Shown here: piece after piece, positions 32,371 through 41,275 of the stretch
How the letters are laid out: each line of letters opens with the position of its first letter
How positions within the stretch are numbered: position 1 is the stretch's first letter
Assembly (NCBI RefSeq): GCF_048323755.1
Contig: NZ_JBLWFS010000025.1
Location: 1 to 58,780 of the forward strand
Length of the DNA stretch: 58,780 bases
From: Alkalihalobacterium sp048323755
GTDB taxonomy: Bacteria; Bacillota; Bacilli; Bacillales; Bacillaceae_F
Direction: 5' to 3'
The notes under the pieces: model-generated
Databases searched by the model: none
What the model saw: the letters and a program-made list of their open reading frames with translations, nothing else
Told to the model about the DNA's origin: nothing
Made by a program: the position numbers and the translations under genes

Positions 32371-32558
32371 AGTTCTGATCATATCTGACCGATTCTTTCC
32401 CTTTTGAAACCAAAAGGAGAAAATCTTCATTTATTATTGAAAATTAAGGAAAAACATCTATTATTTGTAAGAAATTTCTATATAATAAATGAGGTAGGCT
32501 CTGCAGTAATATGTAGTGCTCCTTTTTAATAATTGTACAGAAGGAGGAGAAATAGTTA

Positions 32559-33035
32559 ATGTCAAGTGAAAACGAGGTTGTATTTGATCACGAAAAAGAA
32601 AAACCAACTGCTTCCATAATGAAAGAAGAGAGAAAAGTCGGGGAACCGACTACCGCTTTTAAAGGGGCTACTTGGGCTGCGTTGTTAATAGGTGTAACAG
32701 GTTACCTCATCGGTTTGTTTAATGCATCAATGGAACTGAATGAAAAAGGGTATTATTTCGCTATTTTAGTTTTTGGACTGTACGCTGCAGTATCTTTGCA
32801 AAAAGCAGTAAGGGATAAAGATGAAGGTATCCCAGTTACTGGTATTTATTATGGCATTAGTTGGCTTGCACTGATTATATCAGTTTCGTTAATGGGAATC
32901 GGTTTATACAATGCAGGAAGTATCGTTCTAAGCGAAAAGGGCTTTTATGGCATGGCATTTGTTCTTAGTTTATTTGCAGCCATCACAGTTCAAAAGAATA
33001 TTAGAGATACCCAGAAGGCAAGAGATAGAGATTAA
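32559..33035 (+). CDS. YiaA/YiaB-family membrane protein
   Basis: 158 residues after GGAGGAG. Cytoplasmic N-terminus of ~32 hydrophilic residues, then two tandem YiaAB units, each with two helices: TAFKGATWAALLIGVTGYLI with LNEKGYYFAILVFGLYAAVS, and TGIYYGISWLALIISVSLMG with LSEKGFYGMAFVLSLFAAIT. The repeated EKGxYxA/G and SLQK/TVQK-x-x-R-D ends are the family signature. Role unknown. Lone gene. Confidence 0.88.
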   Translation: MSSENEVVFDHEKEKPTASIMKEERKVGEPTTAFKGATWAALLIGVTGYLIGLFNASMELNEKGYYFAILVFGLYAAVSLQKAVRDKDEGIPVTGIYYGISWLALIISVSLMGIGLYNAGSIVLSEKGFYGMAFVLSLFAAITVQKNIRDTQKARDRD

Positions 33036-33191
33036 TTTTTTCTTGATCACAGGGTTATTAAAGTAATTTCTTTTTTATCGCAAACTAGTTTAATAATCTT
33101 AAAAGGTTGCAGCCACTTTGTATTTATTGAATAAAAAATAATCTTTATCATTTAACTTCTTAAACATGAAGGTGGGTAACTTGAACGGAAT

Positions 33192-33222
33192 AAAGGAGTT
33201 GTCATAACAACAACTCCCTTTT
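33192..33222 (+). terminator. Rho-independent terminator
   Basis: AAAGGAGTTG pairs with CAACTCCCTTT around TCATAACAA; TTTT tail. Confidence 0.7.
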
Positions 33223-33307
33223 GCTATTGTGTTAACTAGGAATTTAGCAAGAATTTGTTTCGCCTCATAAATTAGTTATCTAGTGGATTAATAAAAAGGA
33301 GAACTTT

Positions 33308-33466
33308 ATGAATTTTGTTTTGTATTGGAGGCTTTTCGTTGTATTTGGATTGGTTTTACTCTATATAATGGGAGTCATCCGACTTGATATCTTTCTATCT
33401 GCCATTGTAGGAATATTTGTTTTTTATGGGGTGCCCACTTTATTGAAATATGGTAAAAACCAGTGA
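33308..33466 (+). CDS. Small two-helix membrane protein
   Basis: 52 residues after AAAAAGGAG: MNFVLYWRLFVVFGLVLLYI, then RLDIFLSAIVGIFVFYGVPT, basic tail LLKYGKNQ. The RBS supports a real gene. Unlike the small proteins near 8-9 kb it lacks a flanking short motif. Function unknown. Confidence 0.6.
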   Translation: MNFVLYWRLFVVFGLVLLYIMGVIRLDIFLSAIVGIFVFYGVPTLLKYGKNQ

Positions 33467-33655
33467 TGTTCTTTTTAACTAACGCACCCTAACTAGTGTA
33501 CCCAGTGACTACACGAATATTGTCGAGTAATGTTAATTTAAGGGTGAGACCTAGGATGATACTAAGAAAATAACCAATAAAAAACATGATTTCATTAGAT
33601 GAGCCGAAGATAAATTTATAATCGGTTATCAAACTAGATGGATCTTTACAAAAAA

Positions 33656-34255
33656 TTATTTCTTTACAAATCCATCTAAAGAATAGCGTAAATAAGTAGC
33701 TGACTCTTGAACAAGGTCCACTTCATCTTTGTATAGTCCCCAATCATAAATTAATCCTCGAACGATTCGTGCCATACATTTCGTCATATATTCCGCAGTG
33801 ACATCTGTTCTAAAATCACCTTCATCGATTCCTTTTTGGAAGTAAGTAGTCAAAACTTTGTATAAGGTACGATCAGGATTGGTAAAAAAGCTCGTTCGAT
33901 TAGGGTTAAGCTCATTTATATAGATAACTCTTAGCATGTCTAATCCAATTTCATCTCGCATGTATGTCATCAAAGCTTTAAAGAAAGACAGCAACTGATC
34001 GTAAGCTGTAAGAGTTTGGTCATGAGTCGAAAAATATGACTCATAAAACTTATCCATTTCCTTAAATTTTTCTAAGAAAATTTCATGCTTTGATTTAAAG
34101 TGAGTATAAAATGCACCTTTTGAGGAAGAGGCTGTTGCTACTATTTCATCAACGGAAACATTGTCAAATCCCTTTTCAGCAAATAAATGTAGAGCAGTAT
34201 TTAAAAGTTTCTTTTTTGTTTCTTGTCCTTTTTTATGTTTAATAGTCAATGACAT
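33656..34255 (-). CDS. TetR-family repressor of the fatty-acid genes
   Basis: 199 residues. TetR HTH at 10-58: KKKLLNTALHLFAEKGFDNV, SVDEIVATASSSKGAFYTHF, KSKHEIF. The C-terminal domain (YESYFSTHDQTLTAYDQLLS, GLIYDWGLYK) is of the acyl-ligand type, and no named subgroup is clear. It is divergent from the acyl-CoA ligase gene, with three operator-like dyads between them, so it probably represses the ligase-transporter pair and responds to an acyl-CoA or fatty acid. That ligand is inference. Confidence 0.88.
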   Translation of the reverse strand: MSLTIKHKKGQETKKKLLNTALHLFAEKGFDNVSVDEIVATASSSKGAFYTHFKSKHEIFLEKFKEMDKFYESYFSTHDQTLTAYDQLLSFFKALMTYMRDEIGLDMLRVIYINELNPNRTSFFTNPDRTLYKVLTTYFQKGIDEGDFRTDVTAEYMTKCMARIVRGLIYDWGLYKDEVDLVQESATYLRYSLDGFVKK

Positions 34256-34286
34256 CCACTCATTTCTATAAAATATTCAGAAAATA

Positions 34287-34368
34287 TTGACATTGAGACT
34301 GCAGTCTGTTTAAATGTTTTATAGAGACTACAGTCTGTTTTTTTATAAAAGAGACTGTAGTATGTCTC
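34287..34368. promoter_or_regulatory. Promoter with three TetR-type operator dyads
   Basis: TTGACA (34287), 17 bases, TTAAAT (34310). The spacer itself is AGACTGCAGTCT (34297-34308, perfect dyad). Further dyads AGACTACAGTCT (34325-34336) and GAGACTGTAGTATGTCTC (34351-34368) follow at 28 and 27 bases. Repeated AGACT-AGTCT arms identify the binding site of the neighbouring TetR. Confidence 0.8.
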
Positions 34369-34438
34369 ACTACTAAAAATTGTATATTATTAATTCCAGT
34401 TAGAAAAGGAGGAGTTATACTTTTTTACTTCCGGATAA

Positions 34439-34453
34439 ATGAAAGCGCTTTAA
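34439..34453 (+). promoter_or_regulatory. cre-like site (CcpA)
   Basis: ATGAAAGCGCTTTAA matches the CcpA consensus WTGNAANCGNWNNCW at all but one position. It lies in the leader, 22 bases before the ligase start, so catabolite repression is likely. Confidence 0.55.
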
Positions 34454-34475
34454 ATTCTAATGGGGGTGGAATACC

Positions 34476-36014
34476 GTGGATATTATTGGAAATAAAACAT
34501 TAAACACTTTACTTGAACAACAAATTCTACAAAATCCATATAAAACTTTTCTAAAAGTAGAATCGGATGATCGTACCATTGAAACGGCTACCTATAAACA
34601 GTTTGCAGAAAAAGTTCGGAAACTGATGACGGTACTAGACGAGATGGGTATTAAAAAGGGAGATAAAGTATTACTACACTTGCCGAACTCAATGAATTTT
34701 ATGATTTCATGGTTTGCTATTTCTGGAATGGGAGCGGTTATGGTACCGACAAATATTCTGTCAGCTAAAGCGGAGATGAATTTTCTTGTCACTCATTCTA
34801 AAGCAATAATGGTTATTACTGAAGAAGAATACATTGAAAAGTTTACAGACCTAAATGTGGAGATATTACTTTCTAGGTATAAAGGAACAAAACATCAAGA
34901 TAAACATTTAGATCATTTAATGAACCTTGCTTCAACTTATAGTAGACCAATTGATATTAATAGTGATGATGTAGCTGCCATTTTATATACATCCGGTACA
35001 ACTTCTAATCCAAAAGGTGTAATGATCACACACGCTAACTATATATATGCGGGTGAATACATGTCACGAATGCTAAAGATGACTGAACAGGATTGTGGTT
35101 TAGTTGTACTTCCAATGTTCCATGGAAATGGCCAATATTATTTAACGATGCCATTATTAACTGTTGGTGGTACGGTTGCAATAGCAGAGAAGTTTAGTGC
35201 TTCTCGATATTTTGAGCAAGCTGCTTTGTTTGAGGCTACGATCGGCTCATTGTTTGCAGCTCCTATTAAAATGATCCTGCGCCGGGGAAGTGGTAATACA
35301 TGCGATCATCAGCTTAAGAAAATAATATTTGCACAGTCTGTTACTGAAGAACAGCTCGCTGAATTTGAACAAACATATCATGTGGAATTATCACAAATTT
35401 ATGGGATGACTGAAACGATTGGAACACCACTCATGAATCCGATAGACGGGATTTGTAAAAACCTGAGTATTGGCAACCCTGGGCTCGGGTATGAGGTGAG
35501 GCTTGTCAATGAACATGCAAATGATGTAGCTACAGGTGACGTAGGTCAAATTATTGTTAAAGGTGAACCAGGACGCACGTTAATGCTTGGTTATTATGAC
35601 GATGAAGAAGCGACTAAGAAGACCTTACAGGACGGGTGGCTTTATACAGGAGACAATGCTCGAGTAGGTGAGGATGGTTACTTCTACTTCGTCGATCGTT
35701 TGAAAGATATGGTTAAGCGCGCAGGAGAAAATATAGCGACGAGTGAAATTGAAACAGCATTAAATCAACATCCGCAAATTGCGGATAGCGCAGTTGTTGG
35801 AGTAGATGATGAGATTCGCGATGTCGCCCTTAAAGCGTTTGTCATCCTGAAAGAAGGAGCTCCTTTAACGGAAAAAGAGGTCATTTCACATTGTCAAGGA
35901 TTACTAGCTAAATTTAAAGTTCCGGAGTATATCGAATTCATAGATGAATTCCCTCGTACCTCCGTTGGGAAAATCCAAAAAGCTAAACTTCGTGATTTAA
36001 ACAAAAAGGTGTAA
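34476..36014 (+). CDS. Class I adenylate-forming acyl-CoA ligase
   Basis: 512 residues from a GTG after GGGGGTGG. ANL-superfamily signatures: P-loop YTSGTTSNPKGV (~170-181), QIYGMTETIG (A5), WLYTGDNARVGEDGYFYFVD (A7/A8) and catalytic Lys in TSVGKIQKAKL. It activates a carboxylic acid to acyl-AMP and then acyl-CoA; similarity to CaiC-type and medium/short-chain ligases. Cytosolic. It stands directly before the AtoE-type transporter and divergent from TetR, which suggests uptake and activation of a short-chain acid. Normal length and all motifs intact. Confidence 0.9.
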   Translation: MDIIGNKTLNTLLEQQILQNPYKTFLKVESDDRTIETATYKQFAEKVRKLMTVLDEMGIKKGDKVLLHLPNSMNFMISWFAISGMGAVMVPTNILSAKAEMNFLVTHSKAIMVITEEEYIEKFTDLNVEILLSRYKGTKHQDKHLDHLMNLASTYSRPIDINSDDVAAILYTSGTTSNPKGVMITHANYIYAGEYMSRMLKMTEQDCGLVVLPMFHGNGQYYLTMPLLTVGGTVAIAEKFSASRYFEQAALFEATIGSLFAAPIKMILRRGSGNTCDHQLKKIIFAQSVTEEQLAEFEQTYHVELSQIYGMTETIGTPLMNPIDGICKNLSIGNPGLGYEVRLVNEHANDVATGDVGQIIVKGEPGRTLMLGYYDDEEATKKTLQDGWLYTGDNARVGEDGYFYFVDRLKDMVKRAGENIATSEIETALNQHPQIADSAVVGVDDEIRDVALKAFVILKEGAPLTEKEVISHCQGLLAKFKVPEYIEFIDEFPRTSVGKIQKAKLRDLNKKV

Positions 36015-36078
36015 ATGCTAATAAGGGTGGGACTATCGCCCTTTAATATAACTTTTAATCTATGAGAGGGTGTATACT

Positions 36079-37461
36079 ATGAAACCTGAACAAATGCCAC
36101 AACAAAATCTACCTCGTAAAGGTACAGGGGATAATTTGTTAGCGAAAGTTGCCATGTTCTTTTCTAAAATTTCAGAGAGGTGGCTTCCAGATGCGTTTGT
36201 ATTTGCTGTTCTATTAACAGTAATTACTTTCTTAGGTGGAATTTTTATTACTAGTAGTAGTCCCTTTGAGATGATGACTTATTGGGGAGATGGAATGTGG
36301 TCACTATTAACATTTACTGCTCAAATCATTACAACATTTATTATGAGTTATGCTCTTGCACTCACGAAACCAGTTGCTCGTGGTCTTGAAAAGGTTGCAG
36401 GCCTATGTAAAACACCAAATACAGCAATCATCGTTGTTACTTTTTCTGCGTTAGCTGCATCACTTATTAGTTGGGCATTTGGACTTGTTGTAGCTGGAAT
36501 TATGGCAAAGCTAGTAGCAAAAAAAGTCCATGATGTAGATTACCGAGTACTGGTTGCTGCAGGTTACTCTGGTTTTGTAATTTGGGAAGGTGGTTTATCT
36601 TCTTCACCAGCACTTTTCGTAGCTACAGAAGGTCATAACTTTCAAGAAATGGTAGGCATCATTCCTACATCAACAACATTATTTTCTGCAATTAATATTG
36701 TAATCGTGTGTATTGTATTTTTTACGTTACCTTTTATTATGAAAATGATACATCCAAAAAAGAAAGAGGATCGTTTTATTATTGATCAAAAGTTACTCCA
36801 GGAAGAAGCAGAAGAAGTTAAAGAAGAAAAGAGAAATGCCATTAATGATAAGTTAGATCGCAGTCGAAGTATTGTTATGATTGGTGGAATTTTAGGGTTA
36901 GCTTATCTGATCAATCATTTCTACACAAATGGTTTTGCACTAGATCTAAATACGGTAAACTTAATTTTCTTAACATTTGTACTCCTCCTTTACGGAAGTG
37001 TTAAAGAACTAGGAACTGGTTTAAAAAGAGCGTCAGGAAGTGTTGGACAATTTGCTCTTCAATATCCATTCTACGCTGGAATTATGGGGATGATGACAGC
37101 TTCAGGGCTAGCTATTTGGATTTCTAATCTTTTTGCAGATATAGCAACGACCAAAACATTACCACTTTTCACATTCTTTGCAGCTGGAATTTTAAATATG
37201 TTTGTTCCTTCTGGTGGTGGTCAATGGGCCATTCAAGCACCAATCTTTTTACCGACTGCCATCGAGCTAGGCGTTGACCCAGCGAAAATTGTCCTTGCTG
37301 TTGCATGGGGGGATGCGTGGACCAACATGATTCAACCATTCTGGGCATTACCGTTATTAGCAATTGCTGGGCTTAAAATACGGGATATTATGGGCTTTAC
37401 AGTGATTACTCTACTATACACAGGGATTATCATCTCTGCAGTGTTCCTTATCTTATCTTAA
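36079..37461 (+). CDS. Short-chain fatty-acid transporter (AtoE family)
   Basis: 460 residues after GAGAGGGTG (GTG 36070 overlaps the RBS). About 12 membrane helices; the signature stretches WLPDAFVFAVLLTVITFLGG, GYSGFVIWEGGLSSSPALFV and the re-entrant NMFVPSGGGQWAIQAPIFLP are typical of AtoE. A long charged loop sits at ~225-260 (KKKEDRFIIDQKLLQEEAEE). Known substrates in the family are acetoacetate, butyrate and similar acids. Co-transcribed with the ligase; both under TetR. A perfect cre site follows the stop. Confidence 0.9.
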   Translation: MKPEQMPQQNLPRKGTGDNLLAKVAMFFSKISERWLPDAFVFAVLLTVITFLGGIFITSSSPFEMMTYWGDGMWSLLTFTAQIITTFIMSYALALTKPVARGLEKVAGLCKTPNTAIIVVTFSALAASLISWAFGLVVAGIMAKLVAKKVHDVDYRVLVAAGYSGFVIWEGGLSSSPALFVATEGHNFQEMVGIIPTSTTLFSAINIVIVCIVFFTLPFIMKMIHPKKKEDRFIIDQKLLQEEAEEVKEEKRNAINDKLDRSRSIVMIGGILGLAYLINHFYTNGFALDLNTVNLIFLTFVLLLYGSVKELGTGLKRASGSVGQFALQYPFYAGIMGMMTASGLAIWISNLFADIATTKTLPLFTFFAAGILNMFVPSGGGQWAIQAPIFLPTAIELGVDPAKIVLAVAWGDAWTNMIQPFWALPLLAIAGLKIRDIMGFTVITLLYTGIIISAVFLILS

Positions 37462-37463
37462 AA

Positions 37464-37478
37464 TGGTAGCGCTTTCAA
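37464..37478 (-). promoter_or_regulatory. Consensus cre site right after the atoE stop
   Basis: On the minus strand TTGAAAGCGCTACCA matches WTGNAANCGNWNNCW at every position. Its place, 3 bases past the stop and 55 bases before the terminator, is odd: it could not block initiation of the operon. Confidence 0.6.
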
Positions 37479-37533
37479 ATATTCGTTTGAAAGAGTTAGA
37501 TGTTTGATAACTTCAGTTCTAATAGCCAAGATA

Positions 37534-37581
37534 AAAGCTTAGTTTGCGTAAGATAGAATCCGCATGACTAAGCTTTTTTTT
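37534..37581 (+). terminator. Terminator of the ligase-atoE operon
   Basis: AAAGCTTAGT pairs with ACTAAGCTT around an inner TGCGT/CGCA stem; eight T follow. Confidence 0.8.
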
Positions 37582-38212
37582 CTGTTATTCATGATGTGTG
37601 TCCGTATCTTAAATACCCCTGTAAATAGTATGTCGATGATGTGGTGTGTTTTCCTATTATATTTTAATGTGCTAGACAGTCTAGATAGATGCATCCCACG
37701 ATTTACTTTCCGTCACAGATAAGTGCATCACCTCCATCATTTTACCCATGGGAGATGAAAACGTTTAGGTGGGCCTTGAATTAGTTCTCTTACTGTATTT
37801 CCGATCAAGTTAAAGTTTTGAATAAGACGGCTGTGAGCCCGTTGGCAGGTGGGTGAGATTTATTTAGGGGACTGAGAAGCCCTTATTTTCAGAAAATCCG
37901 CCATTGGAGAAGTGTTAGGGGACTGAGAGGCCCCTATTTCCTATAAATCACGTAAAAATCGACGCTATTATGCTAGATAAGGGCCTCTCAGTCCGTTCCG
38001 ACCGCGAAATCATTGATATTGTAACAAATAAAGGCCTCTCAGTCCGCTTAACAAGAGTCCCACTCCTACACCAGCTAGAATAATTTTGTTTGGGTGGATG
38101 AAAGGGTATGTAACTACCTATAATTTTTTGAAATAGGTATAGCCTATGAGTACAGCACCAACGGTTTTGCACTATTCATTGATCCATTTAAGATTAAGTT
38201 GAAATTACTATA
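37582..38212. other. Gene-free stretch holding repeat R5
   Basis: Apart from the R5 repeat and the codBA promoter I see no gene here. Short frames lack RBS. Confidence 0.5.
37864..38052. repeat. Nested-hairpin intergenic repeat, copy R5
   Basis: Arms: GGGGACTGAGAAGCCCTTAT, GGGGACTGAGAGGCCCCTAT, then GATAAGGGCCTCTCAGTCCG and AATAAAGGCCTCTCAGTCCG. GACT/AGTC type like R2. Subfamily A linker (AGAAGTGTTAGGGG). Confidence 0.85.
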
Positions 38213-38241
38213 TTGACAAAATTTCAAGTTTCATAGATAAT
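38213..38241 (+). promoter_or_regulatory. Sigma-A promoter of codBA
   Basis: TTGACA (38213), 17 bases, GATAAT (38236). About 230 bases of leader follow. Confidence 0.75.
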
Positions 38242-38264
38242 AATCTTAATTTAATACTGGTACC

Positions 38265-38398
38265 TTTAATTCAGTCCTGTGAGGCTGACAAGGTAGGTCG
38301 TTACAGATAGGGGATTCGTGTGTCTTTTGAAGCCTTGTCTATTTATACGTATCTAGGTTTCTTGTCAGCAAAAAAGGTTGATGAGAAACCTTTTTTGT
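38265..38398 (+). promoter_or_regulatory. PyrR-type attenuator in the codBA leader
   Basis: CAGTCCTGTGAGGCTGACAAGG (cited in two parts: AGTCCTGTGAGGCT and GACAAGG, 38272-38293) carries the PyrR-binding consensus ARUCCNGNGAGGYU. GCTGACAAG (38284) is complementary over 9 bp to CTTGTCAGC (38361), an antiterminator arm next to the terminator AAAAAGGTT/AAACCTTTTTT (38370-38396). UMP-bound PyrR would favour termination. This is the classic pyr mechanism, here on cytosine salvage. Confidence 0.8.
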
Positions 38399-38474
38399 TG
38401 TCTAAAAACCACCGATTGTAACGAGAGCTTCAACCTCCATGGTGCCAGAAACCTAATAATTGGAGGAATGTATT

Positions 38475-39737
38475 ATGAAACAAACAGTTGATCGAGATTA
38501 TGCCCTACAACCTGTCCCGCAATCGGCTCGACAAGGATTTTGGAAAATGTTCGCGGTGATGCTAGGACTCACCTTTTTCTCAGCTAGTATGTGGTCTGGG
38601 GGAAGTCTTGGTGCAGGGTTAACGTTTACGCAGTTTATTTTGGTCGTCATTGCTGGAAATTTAATTCTTGGTCTTTATACGGGAACGCTAGGTTATATCG
38701 GTGCCAAAACAGGGTTATCGACACATCTTTTAGCTCGTTACGCGTTTGGTGAAAAAGGCTCTTATGTTGCATCATTCATGCTAGCGGCAACACAAGTCGG
38801 CTGGTTTGGAGTAGGCGTTGCGATGTTTGCTTTACCTGTACAAAAAGTGACAGGTATTGACTCTTATATTTTAATTGCGATTGCTGGTGTGTTAATGACA
38901 GCAACGGCTTATCTTGGAATGAAAGCACTAACGGTTTTAAGTATTATCGCTGTACCATCGATTGCTGTACTAGGTACTTATTCGACGTTCGAAGCGGCAA
39001 ATACGGTTGGAGGTCTTGGTGGACTACTCGAGTATCAACCGACGGAAACGATCGCGATCGCTGCAGCCTTAACGATTTGTATCGGTTCGTTTATTAGTGC
39101 GGGAACATTAACACCAGACTTCGCTCGTTTTGCTAAAACGAAAAAGACAGGATTTTTTACAACGGTGATTGCTTTCTTTATTGGAAATTCATTAATGTTT
39201 CTTTTTGGAGCTGTCGGTGCGATTGCAACAGGGCAATCTGATATTTCAGAAGTGATGTTTTTACAAGGGCTAATCATTCCTGCTATTATTATCCTAGGCC
39301 TTAATATTTGGACAACGAATGACAATGCGTTATATGCTTCGGGATTAGGGTTTTCACATATTACAAAGATCTCTAAAAACAAGGTTGTCATTTTTAACGG
39401 GATTGTTGGTACGATATTCGCGATGTGGCTGTACAATAACTTTGTTGGTTGGTTAACGTTTTTAGGTTCAACATTACCGCCAATCGGTGCGATTATTTTA
39501 GCAGATTACTTTCTTGTTCGCCGTAAACAAGGTTTAAAAGAAAGTGCAATCAAAGTCGTGAACTGGACGGCATTAGCGGCATGGGTGATCGGGGTTTTAG
39601 CGGCAACATTTATTCCAGGGATAGCACCGTTAAATGCACTTTTCGCATCAGCTCTTGCATATGTTGTGCTCACATTAATACAAACCCGTAGAAACAAACA
39701 AGAAGAGGTAGTCATTGAACAGAAAAAGGTGAATTAA
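38475..39737 (+). CDS. codB: Cytosine permease CodB (NCS1 family)
   Basis: 420 residues from ATG 38475 after GGAGG (a TTG at 38460 overlaps the RBS). Twelve predicted helices. NCS1 signatures: FGLTFFSASMWSGGSLGAGL-like first helix, LGYIGAKTGLSTHLLARYAF, and TNDNALYASGLG in helix 8. A charged tail QTRRNKQEEVVIEQKKVN closes the protein. It imports cytosine with a proton or sodium ion. Its stop touches the start of codA (0 bases between). Confidence 0.93.
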   Translation: MKQTVDRDYALQPVPQSARQGFWKMFAVMLGLTFFSASMWSGGSLGAGLTFTQFILVVIAGNLILGLYTGTLGYIGAKTGLSTHLLARYAFGEKGSYVASFMLAATQVGWFGVGVAMFALPVQKVTGIDSYILIAIAGVLMTATAYLGMKALTVLSIIAVPSIAVLGTYSTFEAANTVGGLGGLLEYQPTETIAIAAALTICIGSFISAGTLTPDFARFAKTKKTGFFTTVIAFFIGNSLMFLFGAVGAIATGQSDISEVMFLQGLIIPAIIILGLNIWTTNDNALYASGLGFSHITKISKNKVVIFNGIVGTIFAMWLYNNFVGWLTFLGSTLPPIGAIILADYFLVRRKQGLKESAIKVVNWTALAAWVIGVLAATFIPGIAPLNALFASALAYVVLTLIQTRRNKQEEVVIEQKKVN

Positions 39738-41003
39738 TTGTTAGTAAAAAACGCAAAATTACGTGGCCGTGATGGCCTTTGGCAAATTTTAATTGAAGAC
39801 AATCAATTTAAAATGATCTCTGAAAATGTAGAAGGATATGAAGGAGAAATTTTGGATGTGGAGGGTAATCTTGTCCTTCCTCCATTTGTAGAGCCCCATA
39901 TTCATTTGGATACTACACTAACAGCGGGAGAGCCTGAGTGGAATAAAAGTGGAACACTTTTTGAAGGTATCCAACGTTGGTCAGAGCGAAAAGAGTCGTT
40001 AACGAAAGAAGATGTAAAAACGCGTGCTAAAAAAGCATTAACTTGGCAAATGGCACAAGGAATTCAGCATGTACGTACACATGTTGACGTGACGGATCCT
40101 TCTTTAATTGCCTTAGAAGCCTTGTTAGAAGTAAAAGAAGAAATCGCTTCAAATGTTAATTTACAAATTGTTGCTTTTCCTCAAGAAGGGATCTTATCCT
40201 ATCCTAACGGGGAAGAGTTACTTGAGGAAGCGCTTCGAATGGGAGCCGATGTCGTCGGAGGCATTCCGCACTTTGAATTTACTCGCGAATATGGTGTTGA
40301 GTCGATGAAAAAGGCGTTTGCTCTTGCTGAGAAATATGATCGTCTCGTTGATATTCACTGTGACGAAATTGACGATGAACAATCACGTTTCGTAGAAGTT
40401 GTTGCCGCCGAAGCGTATCGTCTCGGGATGGGAGAGCGTGTGACGGCGAGCCATACTACAGCGATGCATTCTTACAATGATGCCTATACTTCTAAGCTGT
40501 TCCGTCTGTTAAAACTTTCCAACATTAACTTTGTAGCTAATCCACTTGTGAACATTCACTTGCAAGGTCGTTTTGATACGTACCCGAAACGACGAGGGAT
40601 TACACGAGTGAAGGAATTACAAGAGGCAGGGATTAACGTCTGCTTTGGGCATGATGATATTTTTGACCCTTGGTATCCACTTGGAACAGGGAACATGCTG
40701 CAAGTTCTTCATATGGGAATTCATGTTTGTCAGCTGTTAGGCTATGATCAGATCGTTAATTCGATCGACCTTATTACGAAGAATAGCGCAAAAACGTTAC
40801 ACATTGAAGATCAGTATGGCATTGAAGAAGGAAAAGTAGCGAATTTCATTGTTCTTCACGCTGAAGATGAATATGATGCGATCCGTCGCCAAGTTCCTGT
40901 GCGATATTCGGTTCGTAACGGAAAAATCATTTCGGAAACGAAACCAAGTGTAACGACTGTTCAAATGAATGAACAAGTTCAACAAGTTACATTTAAAAAA
41001 TAA
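39738..41003 (+). CDS. codA: Cytosine deaminase CodA
   Basis: 421 residues from a TTG that directly follows the codB stop, with AAAGGTG inside codB as RBS. Amidohydrolase fold: PHIHLD (metal His 54, 56), DIHCDEIDDEQSRF (~203), ASHTTAMHSY, GHDDIFDPWYPLGTGNM (~305) with the catalytic Asp. All match bacterial cytosine deaminases, which turn cytosine to uracil and ammonia with Fe2+/Zn2+. With CodB it feeds uracil salvage under PyrR-type attenuation. Normal length. Confidence 0.95.
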   Translation: MLVKNAKLRGRDGLWQILIEDNQFKMISENVEGYEGEILDVEGNLVLPPFVEPHIHLDTTLTAGEPEWNKSGTLFEGIQRWSERKESLTKEDVKTRAKKALTWQMAQGIQHVRTHVDVTDPSLIALEALLEVKEEIASNVNLQIVAFPQEGILSYPNGEELLEEALRMGADVVGGIPHFEFTREYGVESMKKAFALAEKYDRLVDIHCDEIDDEQSRFVEVVAAEAYRLGMGERVTASHTTAMHSYNDAYTSKLFRLLKLSNINFVANPLVNIHLQGRFDTYPKRRGITRVKELQEAGINVCFGHDDIFDPWYPLGTGNMLQVLHMGIHVCQLLGYDQIVNSIDLITKNSAKTLHIEDQYGIEEGKVANFIVLHAEDEYDAIRRQVPVRYSVRNGKIISETKPSVTTVQMNEQVQQVTFKK

Positions 41004-41024
41004 CATATCATTCTATTTAAAATT

Positions 41025-41055
41025 AATGGTTCGGTTCACATACCGAGCCATTTTT
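41025..41055 (+). terminator. Terminator of codBA
   Basis: AATGGTTCGGT pairs with ACCGAGCCATT around TCACAT; TTTATTTT tail. Confidence 0.8.
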
Positions 41056-41275
41056 ATTTTGTCCAGGTAGTTCCTCTTTTTTTACTAGTCCTGACACTCC
41101 TCATGGAAACTTCACAAATTGTTACATTTTAATTTATTTTATACGAGTTAAACACCTCGAATGTACAGACAGCAGCCAATCAAGTTTCAAGTTTACAAAC
41201 TTATGAGGAGCAGGTTTAAAATTAACCAATTTGAAAACAATAATTAGGAAAAATCTAATAAAGAGGTGCAACTAA

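Noticed and set aside
39035..39436. 133-codon minus-strand frame inside codB
   Set aside because: Shadow of the codB coding frame; no RBS and no plausible protein.
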